A stretch of 64,000 nt of DNA from DASSUW01 sp963844205. GTDB taxonomy: Bacteria; Actinomycetota; Thermoleophilia; Solirubrobacterales; Solirubrobacteraceae. Positions within the stretch are counted from its first letter, which is position 1. Every line of letters starts with the position of its first letter. The notes below the pieces were generated by a model, which had not been told where the DNA came from, did no database searches, and worked only from the letters and a program-made list of their open reading frames with translations. Made by a program: the position numbers and the translations under genes. Below, in pieces: positions 1 to 7,892 of this stretch. The stretch is from positions 1,054,001-1,118,000 of the forward strand of contig CAWJNK010000001.1 of the NCBI GenBank assembly GCA_963844205.1, written 5' to 3'.

Positions 1-453
1 GAGGCGTCGCACGCCGCGGTCGTCGCCGGGACGGCCTCGCGGTTGCGCGCCGCCATCGGCGACCAGGAGCTGGCGGTCGCGCTCGACGTCCTGACCGGTG
101 GCCCGCTGGGGCCGCCGCGGTCACTCGCGGCGGTCGCGCGCGAGGTCGGCGCGGCCACGCGCTCGGCCGGCGTCCCGGTGGTCGTGGCGGTCGACGAGGA
201 CACGGTCGTCGCCGGCCTCGACGGCGTGGTCCGCGCGCTCGTGCGGCGGGCAGTCGCCGTGGCGCCGCCGCAGTCGACCGTCACGGTGGCGGTTACGAGC
301 GGCCGCGTGGAGGTTCGCGACGAGGGCGTCGCGACGCTCGCCGGGTTCGACGGCGAGCTGGCCGGGGAGCTCGCGCGCCGGGCGGGCGCGGACGTCCACC
401 TGTTCGAGGGCCTTGCCGTCCTCCAGCTGCCGCCGGCATCGCGAGCAGCGTGA
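1..453 (+). CDS. C-terminal fragment, possible degenerate histidine-kinase-like ATPase domain (partial)
   Basis: The reading frame is open from base 1 to a TGA at 451-453, so the true start lies upstream of the window. The 150 visible residues alternate hydrophobic strands and Ala/Arg-rich helices, with a VRDEG segment that resembles the D-x-G region of a HATPase_c fold, but no clear N, G1 or G2 box is visible. I therefore call it only tentatively a sensor-kinase C-terminus; another alpha/beta protein is possible. Its last 160 bases overlap, tail to tail, the 3' end of the membrane-protein gene on the other strand, so one of the two ends may be wrong. Confidence 0.4.
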   Translation, partial: EASHAAVVAGTASRLRAAIGDQELAVALDVLTGGPLGPPRSLAAVAREVGAATRSAGVPVVVAVDEDTVVAGLDGVVRALVRRAVAVAPPQSTVTVAVTSGRVEVRDEGVATLAGFDGELAGELARRAGADVHLFEGLAVLQLPPASRAA

Positions 454-1060
454 AAAGGACGAGCGCGAGCGCCGCGGCGCTGAGGATGTACCAGGGCCAC
501 GGGCCCATGACGTCCAGCAGCGACCACGTGTCCGGCTTCTCTCGCAGCCACATGTAGTTGCCGCCGGTCAGCAGGTTCGCGGTGCCGGCCGCGGCCGCCA
601 CGATCAGCGTCGCGGCGAACGCCCGCCCGACCGCTCCGGGGCGCGGGCGGATCCCGCGGCCGACCACGAGCAGGACGGCGGCCACCACCGCGCCGGAGTG
701 CGTGATGAAGAACGTCCAGTAGAGGAGCTCCGGGAAGTCGGCGCCGAGGTCGGGCGTCAGCACGGCCTGCAGCGAGGCGGTCAGCGCCCAGAACCACGTC
801 AGCTCCACCAGCAGCGGCCGCGCCGTCCACAGCGCGACCACGGAGACGACGGTGACGACGTCGGTGAGGTGGAGCGGCAGGTTGAAGTCGAGCGACCAGG
901 TCCCGCGGGCGACGAAGTGCGCGTGCTCGACCAGGTACGTGGTCCCGATGACGACCGCCAGCGCGCGCGAGACGGCGACGGAGCGGGCGCGCGTCGCCGC
1001 GGCGGCGCCCGCGGCGGTGACGCCGATGGCCGCGACGTGCTCGGCTGACAGGAGCTCCAC
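293..1060 (-). CDS. TIGR02206/YwaF-type integral membrane protein
   Basis: Predicted 255-aa membrane protein of unknown function with about six hydrophobic segments. Family hallmarks visible are NLPLHLTD near residue 80, GGNYMWLREKP near residue 170 and the GPWPWYI box near residue 190, typical of the TIGR02206 (YwaF) family. Start is GTG at 1060. The family usually ends soon after the last membrane helix (about residue 212 here); the remaining 40 residues are Arg/Pro-rich and lie antisense to the neighbouring gene end, so the tail may be readthrough of GC-rich DNA or a frame error near 430. Cellular role is not known. Confidence 0.75.
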   Translation of the reverse strand: MELLSAEHVAAIGVTAAGAAAATRARSVAVSRALAVVIGTTYLVEHAHFVARGTWSLDFNLPLHLTDVVTVVSVVALWTARPLLVELTWFWALTASLQAVLTPDLGADFPELLYWTFFITHSGAVVAAVLLVVGRGIRPRPGAVGRAFAATLIVAAAAGTANLLTGGNYMWLREKPDTWSLLDVMGPWPWYILSAAALALVLFTLLAMPAAAGGRQGPRTGGRPRPPGARAPRPARRRTRRASRRPRREPPRGRS

Positions 1061-1120
1061 CCGCGGTCAGGCTACGCATGCGCGAACATGCGGGCGCACA
1101 GCTCCCGGCAGGAGGACCCC

Positions 1121-1492
1121 ATGCTCGACCACGTCGGATTCGGTGTCAGCGACTACGCGCGCAGCAAGGCGTTCTACGAGCAGGCGCTCGCGCCGCTCGG
1201 GATCACGCTGCTGATGGAGCCGGTGGCGCAGGCCGCGGGCTTCGGCGCGGACGGCAAGCCGTTCTTCTGGATCGAGACGCGCGGGCCGGCCGTGCAGGGC
1301 GGGCTCCACGTCGCCTTCGCGACCGACCGCCGCGAGACGGTCGACGCGTTCCACGTCGCGGCGCTGGAGGCCGGCGGGACCGACAACGGCGCTCCCGGCG
1401 TGCGCGAGATCTACCACCCCACCTACTACGGGGCGTACGTGCTCGACCCCGACGGCAACAACATCGAGGCGGTCTGCCACCGCCCCGCGTAG
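1121..1492 (+). CDS. VOC family (glyoxalase/dioxygenase-fold) protein
   Basis: A 123-aa single-domain VOC protein. It begins MLDHVGFGVSD, the usual first strand carrying a metal-ligand His, and ends with the DPDGNNIEAVCH signature, whose Glu is the usual last ligand. A strong AGGAGG-like site (GCAGGAGGA, 1108-1116) sits just before the ATG at 1121, which decides this start over the upstream in-frame ATG at 1088. The substrate cannot be told; members include glyoxalases, bleomycin-binding proteins and ring-cleaving enzymes. It stands alone between genes on the opposite strand. Confidence 0.85.
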   Translation: MLDHVGFGVSDYARSKAFYEQALAPLGITLLMEPVAQAAGFGADGKPFFWIETRGPAVQGGLHVAFATDRRETVDAFHVAALEAGGTDNGAPGVREIYHPTYYGAYVLDPDGNNIEAVCHRPA

Positions 1493-1495
1493 CTC

Positions 1496-2509
1496 TCAGC
1501 CGAGCGTGTGCAGCACCGCCGCCTGGATCCGGTCCTCGCCCGGGAGTGCCGCGAGCTCGAGGTTCTTGGCGTACGGCAGCGGCACCTCGGCCATGCCGAC
1601 GCGCTCGACCGGCGCGTCGAGATCGTCGAAGCACGCCTTCTGGATCCGCGCCGCGAGCTCGGCGGTGACGCCGAACGACGGCCAGCCCTCCTCCACGCAC
1701 ACAACCTTGTTGGTCTTGGCCACCGACGCGGCGACGGTCTCGACGTCGAGCGGCCGCAGCGAGCGGAGGTCGATGACCTCGGCGCTCACGTCGTGCTCGG
1801 ACGCCAGCTTCTCGGCCACGTGCAGCGCGCGGACGGTCGCGAAGGAGTGCGAGACGATCGTGATGTCCGAGCCCTCGCGGGCGACGTCCGCGCGGCCGAT
1901 CGGGGTGAGGAACTCGGGGTCGAGCGGGACCTCGCCCTTCTCCTTGTAGATCGGCAGGTTCTCGACCACGAGGACGGGGTCGTCGTCGCGGATCGCGGCC
2001 TTCAGGAGGCCCTTGGCGTCCGCCGGCGTGGCGGGCGCGACGACCTTCAGGCCGGGGGTGTGCGCGAACCACGCCTCGAGCGACTGCGAGTGCTGGGCGG
2101 TGAGCTGGTTGCCGGCGCCGTTCGGCGTACGGATCACCATCGGGCAGCCGACCTCGCCGCCGAACATCGTCCGCACCTTCGCGGCGTGGTTCACGACCTG
2201 GTCGATCGCGACGAGCAGGAAGTTGATCGTCATGATCTCGACGATCGGGCGCTCGCCGCCCATCGCGGCGCCGACGGCGGCGCCGACGAAGCCCTCCTCC
2301 GAGATCGGCGTGTCGCGGACGCGCTCCGGCCCGAACTCGTCCATCAGGCCGGCCGTGACCTTGTAGGAGCCCTCGAAGACGCCGACCTCCTCGCCCATGA
2401 TGAAGACGCGCTCGTCGCGCGCCAGCTCCTCGCGCATGGCGAGGCGGAGCGCCTCGCGGTAGGTCATCCGCTGCGTCCCGGTGGTCTGCTGCTCGGCGAC
2501 GGCGCTCAT
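1496..2509 (-). CDS. 2-oxoacid dehydrogenase E1 component, beta subunit
   Basis: A 337-aa transketolase-like E1 beta subunit that with the alpha subunit forms the thiamine-diphosphate decarboxylase of a pyruvate, acetoin or branched-chain 2-oxoacid dehydrogenase complex. Visible family features are the MGEEVGVFEGSYKVT start, DTPISEEGFVGAAVGAA, the AQHSQSLEAWF loop and the VIDLRSLRPLD segment of the C-terminal domain. The ATG at 2509 overlaps the stop of the alpha gene (ATGA), so the two are translationally coupled. No E2 or E3 gene lies in the window, so substrate specificity is undecided. Third gene of a gntR-alpha-beta operon. Confidence 0.9.
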   Translation of the reverse strand: MSAVAEQQTTGTQRMTYREALRLAMREELARDERVFIMGEEVGVFEGSYKVTAGLMDEFGPERVRDTPISEEGFVGAAVGAAMGGERPIVEIMTINFLLVAIDQVVNHAAKVRTMFGGEVGCPMVIRTPNGAGNQLTAQHSQSLEAWFAHTPGLKVVAPATPADAKGLLKAAIRDDDPVLVVENLPIYKEKGEVPLDPEFLTPIGRADVAREGSDITIVSHSFATVRALHVAEKLASEHDVSAEVIDLRSLRPLDVETVAASVAKTNKVVCVEEGWPSFGVTAELAARIQKACFDDLDAPVERVGMAEVPLPYAKNLELAALPGEDRIQAAVLHTLG

Positions 2510-3573
2510 GAGCCGAGCCCTCCGCCGAACACGAGCTCCTCCTCGCCGAACGGGCTGCCCGGCCGCATGCGCGCGAACTGGCCGCCGCTGCCGGGCGCGT
2601 AGACGCTGCGGGCGAGCTCGCCGACGTCGGGCTCCGGGCTGGCGTTCGCGAACGCCACCGCGGCGGCGACGCGCTCGTCGACCTCGCGATCGACCGCGTC
2701 GAGCTCGTCGTCGGTGCAGCCGTGCTCGCGCAGGGTCGTGCGCAGGCGGGCGATCGGGTCGTGCGCCCGGCGCGCCGCGATCTCGTCCTTGGTGCGGTAG
2801 GCGAGTCCTGCATCCGCGACCGAGTGGCCGCGGTAGCGGTAGGTCACGGCCTCCAGCACGGCCGGCTCGCGCTCCTCGCGGGCGCGCTTGAGCAGCCGGC
2901 CCGACGCCTCGACGACCGCCTCGAGGTCGTCGCCGTCGACGCGCTCGCCGTGCATCCGGAACGCCGATGCGCGGCGGTACAGCTCCGGCTCCGCGGACGC
3001 GCGGCTGACGCTCGTGCCCATCCCGTAGCCGTTGTTGACGACCAGGAAGACCGCCGGGAGGTTCCACAGCGCGGCGAGGTTGAGCGACTCGTGCCAGGCG
3101 CCCATGTTCACCGCGCCGTCGCCGAGCTCGCAGATCACGGCCTGGTCCTTGCCGCGGCGTACGAGCGCGAGCGCGAGGCCGGTGGCGACCGGGAGCTGGC
3201 CACCGACGATCCCCCAGCCGCCGTAGAAGCCCTTGTCGACGTCCAGCAGGTGCATGGAGCCGCCGCGGCCGTGGGCGCAGCCGTCGGCGCGGCCGAACAG
3301 CTCTGCCATCACGGCCTCCGGGGATACGCCGCGGGCGAGCGCGAAGCCGTGGCATCGATAACCGGTCACGAGCACGTCGTCGGGCTGCATCGTGTGGACG
3401 ACGCCGACGGTCGCGGCCTCCTGGCCCGACGAGAGGTGGCAGTAACCGCCGATCTTGGCGGCCTTGTACTGGCGCTCGGACTCCGTCTCGAAGACCCGGA
3501 TCAGCACCATCTGCTCGTACAGGCCGCGCAGGTCCGCCGGCGAGAGCTTGAGCGGGGCGTCGATCGTGGTCAT
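2506..3573 (-). CDS. 2-oxoacid dehydrogenase E1 component, alpha subunit
   Basis: A 355-aa thiamine-diphosphate binding E1 alpha subunit. The ThDP/Mg motif is visible as GDGAVNMGAWHESLN followed about 15 residues later by NNGYGMGT, and the RCHGFALARG and GRGGSMHLLD loops are typical of pyruvate/acetoin dehydrogenase E1 alpha. The ATG at 3573 overlaps the stop of the upstream GntR gene (ATGA) and its own stop overlaps the beta start, so all three are made from one mRNA. Length matches the PdhA/AcoA group; which 2-oxoacid is used cannot be said from sequence alone. Confidence 0.9.
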   Translation of the reverse strand: MTTIDAPLKLSPADLRGLYEQMVLIRVFETESERQYKAAKIGGYCHLSSGQEAATVGVVHTMQPDDVLVTGYRCHGFALARGVSPEAVMAELFGRADGCAHGRGGSMHLLDVDKGFYGGWGIVGGQLPVATGLALALVRRGKDQAVICELGDGAVNMGAWHESLNLAALWNLPAVFLVVNNGYGMGTSVSRASAEPELYRRASAFRMHGERVDGDDLEAVVEASGRLLKRAREEREPAVLEAVTYRYRGHSVADAGLAYRTKDEIAARRAHDPIARLRTTLREHGCTDDELDAVDREVDERVAAAVAFANASPEPDVGELARSVYAPGSGGQFARMRPGSPFGEEELVFGGGLGS

Positions 3574-4274
3574 GCGGTCTCCCCCTCGGGTTCGAAGTAG
3601 TCGGGGTGCTGAGCGCGGATCACGGGCAGCGTCGACAGGACCATGCGCAGGTGGTGGCGCAGGGCCTGCTCGGCGGCGTCGGGGTCGCGCTGGGCCACCG
3701 CGGCGACAACGGCGCGGTGCTCGGAGATCATCTCCATCAGGTAGCCGGGTTCGGGCAGGCTCAACCGGCGGACGCGGTTGAGGTGGCCCTTGGCGCGCTG
3801 GCTGAGCGACCACGCGATGTCATGGCCGCTGAGGTCGCAGAGGGCGCGGTGGAGGTCGTCGTCGAGGACGTAGAAGCCGTCGAAGTCGGCGGCCTCGCGG
3901 GCGGCCTCCTGGCGGCGGATGATGGCCTCCAGCCCGGCGAGGTCGCGGTCGCGCGCGCGCAGCGCCGCGTGGCGGACGGCGGCGCACTCGAGCGCCTCGC
4001 GGACGAACTGCGCGTCCGCCACCGCGTCCTCGCTGATGCGCGTGACGAACGTGCCGAGCTGGGGGACGATCTCGACCAGGCGGTCGTCGCGGAGGCGCTG
4101 GAGCGCCTCGCGGATCGGGGTGCGGCTGACGCCGAGCAGGGCCGCGAGCTCGTTCTCGGAGAGCTGGCGCCCGGGCGCGAGCTCGGCGGACACGATCGCG
4201 TCGCGGAGCAGGGCGTAGATCTGGCCGCGCGGGCGCGCGCGGCGGTCACGCGTAGCGGTGAGAAGCGCCTCCAT
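3570..4274 (-). CDS. GntR family transcriptional regulator (FadR/FCD subfamily)
   Basis: A 234-aa regulator. Residues about 15-80 form the winged helix-turn-helix (LAPGRQLSENELAALLGVS, then TPIREALQRL), followed by an all-helical FCD ligand-binding domain with the spaced Asp/His residues (DDDLHRAL, SEHRAVV, HHLRMVL) that bind metal in this group. It is the first gene of the operon with the E1 subunits, overlapping E1 alpha by ATGA, so it probably autoregulates the operon in response to a 2-oxoacid or related carboxylate. Its 5' region contains the 4307-4393 palindrome cluster shared with the divergent marR gene. Confidence 0.9.
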   Translation of the reverse strand: MEALLTATRDRRARPRGQIYALLRDAIVSAELAPGRQLSENELAALLGVSRTPIREALQRLRDDRLVEIVPQLGTFVTRISEDAVADAQFVREALECAAVRHAALRARDRDLAGLEAIIRRQEAAREAADFDGFYVLDDDLHRALCDLSGHDIAWSLSQRAKGHLNRVRRLSLPEPGYLMEMISEHRAVVAAVAQRDPDAAEQALRHHLRMVLSTLPVIRAQHPDYFEPEGETA

Positions 4275-4306
4275 AGGCCTTGAATACTTGCATACAAGCG
4301 CCCCTA

Positions 4307-4393
4307 GGGGTCAGACCCCTTGGTTACTCCGAGTAGGGATGGGGTCTGACCCCGTTGAGGGGTTGGACCTGACCCCTCAAGGGGTCTGACCCC
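4307..4393. repeat. cluster of GGGGTCWGACCCC palindromes
   Basis: The gntR-marR intergenic region holds three exact 13-bp palindromic units, GGGGTCAGACCCC at 4307-4319 and GGGGTCTGACCCC at 4341-4353 and 4381-4393, plus a degenerate copy near 4359-4376. The same unit occurs three times inside tsaB at 57595-57639, including the shared flank GGGATGGGGTC. The arrangement resembles REP/BIME-type dispersed palindromes rather than a local operator, but an operator role for GntR or MarR is not excluded. Confidence 0.85.
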
Positions 4394-4402
4394 CTAGTTT
4401 GC

Positions 4403-4415
4403 TAGGCTAATTAGC
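4403..4415 (+). promoter_or_regulatory. probable marR promoter with overlapping palindromic operator
   Basis: TAGGCT at 4403-4408 fits the actinobacterial -10 pattern TANNNT and lies 8 bases before the GTG at 4417, implying a leaderless mRNA. It overlaps a perfect 10-bp palindrome GCTAATTAGC at 4406-4415, a plausible site for MarR autorepression. The low local GC content stands out against the surroundings. Confidence 0.5.
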
Positions 4416-4416
4416 T

Positions 4417-4842
4417 GTGCGAACGACTTCCACGCCAGATCTCGCCGGCCAGCTGCGGCTGACCATCGTGCGCACCGCGCGGCGGCTTCGGCAGGAGGCG
4501 GGCGGGGGCCTCTCCCCCTCCCTGACCGCCGCGCTGTCGACGGTCGAGCGGCACGGGCCGATCACGCCGAGCGACGTCGCGGCGCGCGAGCGCATCCAGC
4601 GCCCCACCGCGACCCGCGTTCTCGCGCGGCTCGAGGAGCAGGGCCTGATCACGCGGACGGTGGATCCGTGGGACCGCCGATCGAGCCTCGTCGAGGCGAC
4701 CGACGCCGGGGGCGAGCTGCTCGCCGAGCTTCGCACGCGCAAGACCGCCTTCCTGGCCAGCCGCATCGAGCGCCTCACCGCCGAGGAGCGCGAGACGCTC
4801 GACCGCGCCGCGGACATCCTGGAGAGGATGCTGGCCGAGTGA
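4417..4842 (+). CDS. MarR family transcriptional regulator
   Basis: A 141-aa winged-helix regulator. The recognition helix region reads PSDVAARERIQRPTATRVLARLEEQGLI and is followed by a wing with the DPWDRRSS Asp/Arg pair typical of MarR proteins. The GTG start at 4417 has no ribosome site but sits just after a -10 element, so translation is probably leaderless. Its stop overlaps the GTG of the MFS gene (GTGA), so the two form an operon; this pairing usually means the MarR protein senses a small toxic molecule and controls the exporter. Confidence 0.9.
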   Translation: MRTTSTPDLAGQLRLTIVRTARRLRQEAGGGLSPSLTAALSTVERHGPITPSDVAARERIQRPTATRVLARLEEQGLITRTVDPWDRRSSLVEATDAGGELLAELRTRKTAFLASRIERLTAEERETLDRAADILERMLAE

Positions 4843-6152
4843 GCGCGGGTCTCGCGCGCACATTCGCCTCCCTCAGCGTCCCGAACTACCGCCGCTACTT
4901 CAGCGGCCTCGTCGTCTCGATCACCGGCAACTGGATGCAGACGGTGGCCGAGATGTGGCTGGTGATCCAGCTCACCGGCAGCGGCGTCTCCGTCGGCCTC
5001 ACCGCGGCGCTCCAGTTCCTGCCGATCCTGCTCTTCGGCGCCTGGGGAGGCCTGCTCGCCGACCGCATGCCGAAGCGGCGGCTGCTGATGATCACGCAGT
5101 CGCTGATGGCGCTCCCCGCGCTCACGCTCTACGCCCTGACCGTCCACGGCTCGATCGAGATCTGGATGGTCTACGCGCTCGTGCTCGTGCGCGGCGCCGT
5201 GAACGCGGTCGACAACCCGGCCCGCCAGTCGTTCGCGATCGAGATGGTCGGCCCCAAGCTCGTGGTCAACGCCGTGGCGCTCAACAGCGTGACCATCCAC
5301 ACCGCGCGCATCCTCGGCCCGGCCGCCGCGGGCGCCGTGATCGCGCTGCTCGGTGTCGGCCCCTGCTTCCTCATCAACGCGCTCTCATTCGGCGCGATGC
5401 TCGTCGCCCTCCGCGCGATGGACCCGACGCAGCTGCACACGCCCGCGGTCGCGGCCCGCGAGCCCGGCCAGCTCCGCGGCGCCCTGCGGTACGTCGCCCG
5501 CACGCCCAGTCTCCGGATCCCGCTCGCGATGATGGCGGTGGTCGGCACGCTCTCGTTCAACTTCCAGGTCCTGCTCCCGCTGCTCGCGAGCTTCACCTGG
5601 CACGGCACTGCCTCGCTGTACACGGCGCTGGCGGTCGCGATGGGCCTCGGCTCGGTCGTGGGCGCGCTGGCCGCCGGGGCGCGCGGGAGGGTCGGCCCGC
5701 GACTGCTGGTCGCCGCCGCGGCGGCGTTCGGCGTCGCCGAACTGCTGGTCGCCGCCGCGCCCACGATCGAGCTGCAGCTGCTCGCGCTCGTCCCCCTCGG
5801 CGCGGTCAGCGTGACGTTTGCGGCGGGAGTCAACAGCGCGATGCAGCTCGCCGTCGAGCCGCTGATGCGCGGGCGGGTGATGGCGCTGTACTCGGTCGTG
5901 TTCCTCGGCTCGACCCCGATCGGCGCGCCGCTGGTCGGCTGGATCGCCGAGGTCGCCGGCCCGCGCGCCGGCCTCGTGCTCGGAGCCGCGGCCGCGCTGG
6001 CAGCGGCCGCCGGCGCCCGCATCGCGTTCGCGCGCGCGGGCCACGAGATCGCGGTCCGACCGCACGCGGCGCGGGCTACGAGCGCACGGGCGAGGACTCG
6101 CTGCGAGTCATCTTCACCGACGCCGACAGCTCCGCTCCTCCGTCGCCCCTGA
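4839..6152 (+). CDS. MFS transporter, probable drug/siderophore-type exporter
   Basis: A 437-aa major facilitator protein of the MFS_3/EntS-like group with about 12 membrane segments. The motif-A equivalent GGLLADRMPKRRLL lies after the second helix (about residues 70-83), and AVDNPARQSF near residue 128 is typical of this subgroup. The GTG at 4839 overlaps the marR stop. Substrate is unknown; the marR linkage favours efflux. The last 77 bases overlap the transglutaminase gene end on the other strand, and the final 30 residues are not membrane-like. Confidence 0.85.
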   Translation: MSAGLARTFASLSVPNYRRYFSGLVVSITGNWMQTVAEMWLVIQLTGSGVSVGLTAALQFLPILLFGAWGGLLADRMPKRRLLMITQSLMALPALTLYALTVHGSIEIWMVYALVLVRGAVNAVDNPARQSFAIEMVGPKLVVNAVALNSVTIHTARILGPAAAGAVIALLGVGPCFLINALSFGAMLVALRAMDPTQLHTPAVAAREPGQLRGALRYVARTPSLRIPLAMMAVVGTLSFNFQVLLPLLASFTWHGTASLYTALAVAMGLGSVVGALAAGARGRVGPRLLVAAAAAFGVAELLVAAAPTIELQLLALVPLGAVSVTFAAGVNSAMQLAVEPLMRGRVMALYSVVFLGSTPIGAPLVGWIAEVAGPRAGLVLGAAAALAAAAGARIAFARAGHEIAVRPHAARATSARARTRCESSSPTPTAPLLRRP

Positions 6153-6939
6153 ACACGCCCTTGACCGGCGGCACGTCGGCGTAGTAGCGCCCGTGGCCGA
6201 TCTTGACGTGCGTCTCGCCCCCGAGCGTGCGGTTGGTGGGATCGGCCGAGACCCAGACCGGCTCGCCGTCGCCCGGCACCAGCGCCTCGATCCAGGCGTG
6301 CGTCTCGAGCTCCGCCGAGTCCGCGCCATCGTCGCCGTTCGGCGGCGCCCACAGGTATCCCGACACGTAGCGGGCGGCGATCCCGTGGCGGCGCAGGAGC
6401 AGGAGCGCGAGGTGCGCGAAGTCCTGGCACACGCCGGCGCCGGTCTCGAGCAGGTCCGCCACCGTCGACCCCACGAACGTCACCCCCGGCCGGTACTCGA
6501 AGCGGTCCGGGATCAGCGCCACCAGCGCCCGGACCGTCGCCAGCGGGCTGTCCGCCCGCGAGAGCCCGACGAGCTCGTCCAGCGCGAGCGTGTCCGGCTC
6601 GCCGTCGCCGAGCAGGAACTCTCCCGCCGCCAACCGGTACGGCGCGGCCTCGACCTCCGCCCATCCGGACTCCGCCGGCTCCGCCGGCGCGGTGGTCTTC
6701 ACGCGCGCGCGGACGTCGATCGACAGGTGGTCGTGCGGGCGCGAGATCCCGAACTCGATCACGGTCGTACCGAAGTAGTCCGCGTGCTGGTGCAGCCGCG
6801 ACTCGGGATCGACCCGCACGACGAAGTCGTCGACCCGCTGGGTCGGCGTCGTGGCGGGCTTGACCCGCAGCGCGTTCAGGTTGTCGGTGACCGGCGCCTC
6901 GTAGCGGTACTCGGTCAGGTAGCGGATCGCGTAGTGCAT
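6076..6939 (-). CDS. transglutaminase-like protein with bacterial N-terminal beta domain
   Basis: A 287-aa protein. Residues 1-90 match the bacterial transglutaminase N-terminal domain (starts MHYAIRYLTEYRYEAPV; SRLHQHADYFG), followed by a transglutaminase-core papain-like domain with the catalytic triad visible: GVCQDFAHL (Cys), ETHAWIEALVP (His) and VSADPTNR (Asp). It is the last of three overlapping genes with an alpha-E and a permuted ATP-grasp protein; its ATG overlaps the stop of alpha-E (TGATG). In published comparative genomics of amidoligases this trio is predicted to form, attach and cleave peptide bonds. It may act as peptidase or amidase. Confidence 0.9.
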   Translation of the reverse strand: MHYAIRYLTEYRYEAPVTDNLNALRVKPATTPTQRVDDFVVRVDPESRLHQHADYFGTTVIEFGISRPHDHLSIDVRARVKTTAPAEPAESGWAEVEAAPYRLAAGEFLLGDGEPDTLALDELVGLSRADSPLATVRALVALIPDRFEYRPGVTFVGSTVADLLETGAGVCQDFAHLALLLLRRHGIAARYVSGYLWAPPNGDDGADSAELETHAWIEALVPGDGEPVWVSADPTNRTLGGETHVKIGHGRYYADVPPVKGVFRGDGGAELSASVKMTRSESSPVRS

Positions 6940-7892
6940 CAGGCCACGCGCGCCTCGGGCGGCGCCATGCCTCCAAAGTACCGCTGGGCGATGTCGGCAT
7001 CGACCTGCGCGAGTTCGCGCTGGACGCTGCCGAGCGTGGCGGACAGCGCGCGGTCCGGCTCCACTGTGCGCGCCCGGAAGTCGAGGTCGGCCATCAGCCG
7101 CCCCACCCGCAGGACGGCGGGCGAGCCCCGATAGCTCGTGTCGGCGGCGGTCAGGGCGGCGTGCAGCGCCTCGACGGAGAACGCCACCGAGTCGGGGTAG
7201 TCGCGCTCGTAGAGCAGGAACCGCGCCACGGGAGCGGCGTTCGGCGGCGCGGGGACCGACCGCCGGTAGGCCTGGAAGCCGCCGACCGCCTGGAGCAGCG
7301 CGAGCGCCTGCCCGTCCAGGGCGTGCCCCTCGGCCTCGGCGGCCTCGGGCGGGAGCGCGACCCGCAGCATCCGCAGGACCATGTCGCCCGCCTCGATCGC
7401 GGCGCCGGCCTGCAGGAACGCATGCGCCTCGTCGCGCAGCATCGTCCGCGAGGTCACGCCCCAGAACAGCCCGCACCGCTCGCGCACGTACGCGTAGACG
7501 GAGTACGGCCCGGACCGCAGCGCCGCCGACATGTCGCGCCGCAGCAGCCCCATGTGAAACGTGTTGATGGCCTCCCACATCTCGGCCGAGAAGACGTCGC
7601 GCACCGTCCGCGCCCCCTCGCGCGCGCGGGTCACGCAGTTCAGGACCGACGTCGGCGTCTCGGGGTCGAGCGTCAGCGCGCGCAGCACCTCGTCGCGCGA
7701 GGCGGGCGACTCCGGCAACTCGCCCGCCACGATCGTCAGCAGGTGGTCCCACGACAGCAGCACGCCGGCCGGGTCGTCCGGCCGCGCCTGCACGTCGGCG
7801 TGGAAGACGCCGTCGAGCATGCGCGCGGTGTGCTCGGCCCGCGCGAGCTGCCGGCCGATCCAGTACAGCTCGTGCGCAATGCGGGCCAGCAT
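6939..7892 (-). CDS. alpha-E domain protein
   Basis: A 317-aa all-helical alpha-E domain protein, recognised by its start MLARIAHELYWIGRQLARAEHTARMLDG, the WDHLLTI segment and the RERCGLFWGVTSRTM region. Biochemical function is not established; it nearly always accompanies a circularly permuted ATP-grasp ligase and a transglutaminase, as here. The ATG at 7892 overlaps the TAA of the ATP-grasp gene by one base, and its own stop overlaps the transglutaminase start. Confidence 0.9.
   Translation of the reverse strand: MLARIAHELYWIGRQLARAEHTARMLDGVFHADVQARPDDPAGVLLSWDHLLTIVAGELPESPASRDEVLRALTLDPETPTSVLNCVTRAREGARTVRDVFSAEMWEAINTFHMGLLRRDMSAALRSGPYSVYAYVRERCGLFWGVTSRTMLRDEAHAFLQAGAAIEAGDMVLRMLRVALPPEAAEAEGHALDGQALALLQAVGGFQAYRRSVPAPPNAAPVARFLLYERDYPDSVAFSVEALHAALTAADTSYRGSPAVLRVGRLMADLDFRARTVEPDRALSATLGSVQRELAQVDADIAQRYFGGMAPPEARVA

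Noticed and set aside
98..1048. Long plus-strand frame antisense to the YwaF-type gene
   Set aside because: Arg/Ala-rich composition typical of GC-rich shadow frames; the minus-strand protein has clear family motifs.
6100..6160. Attachment site or gene boundary at MFS/transglutaminase overlap
   Set aside because: The overlap is tail-to-tail and needs no more than normal compact gene ends.
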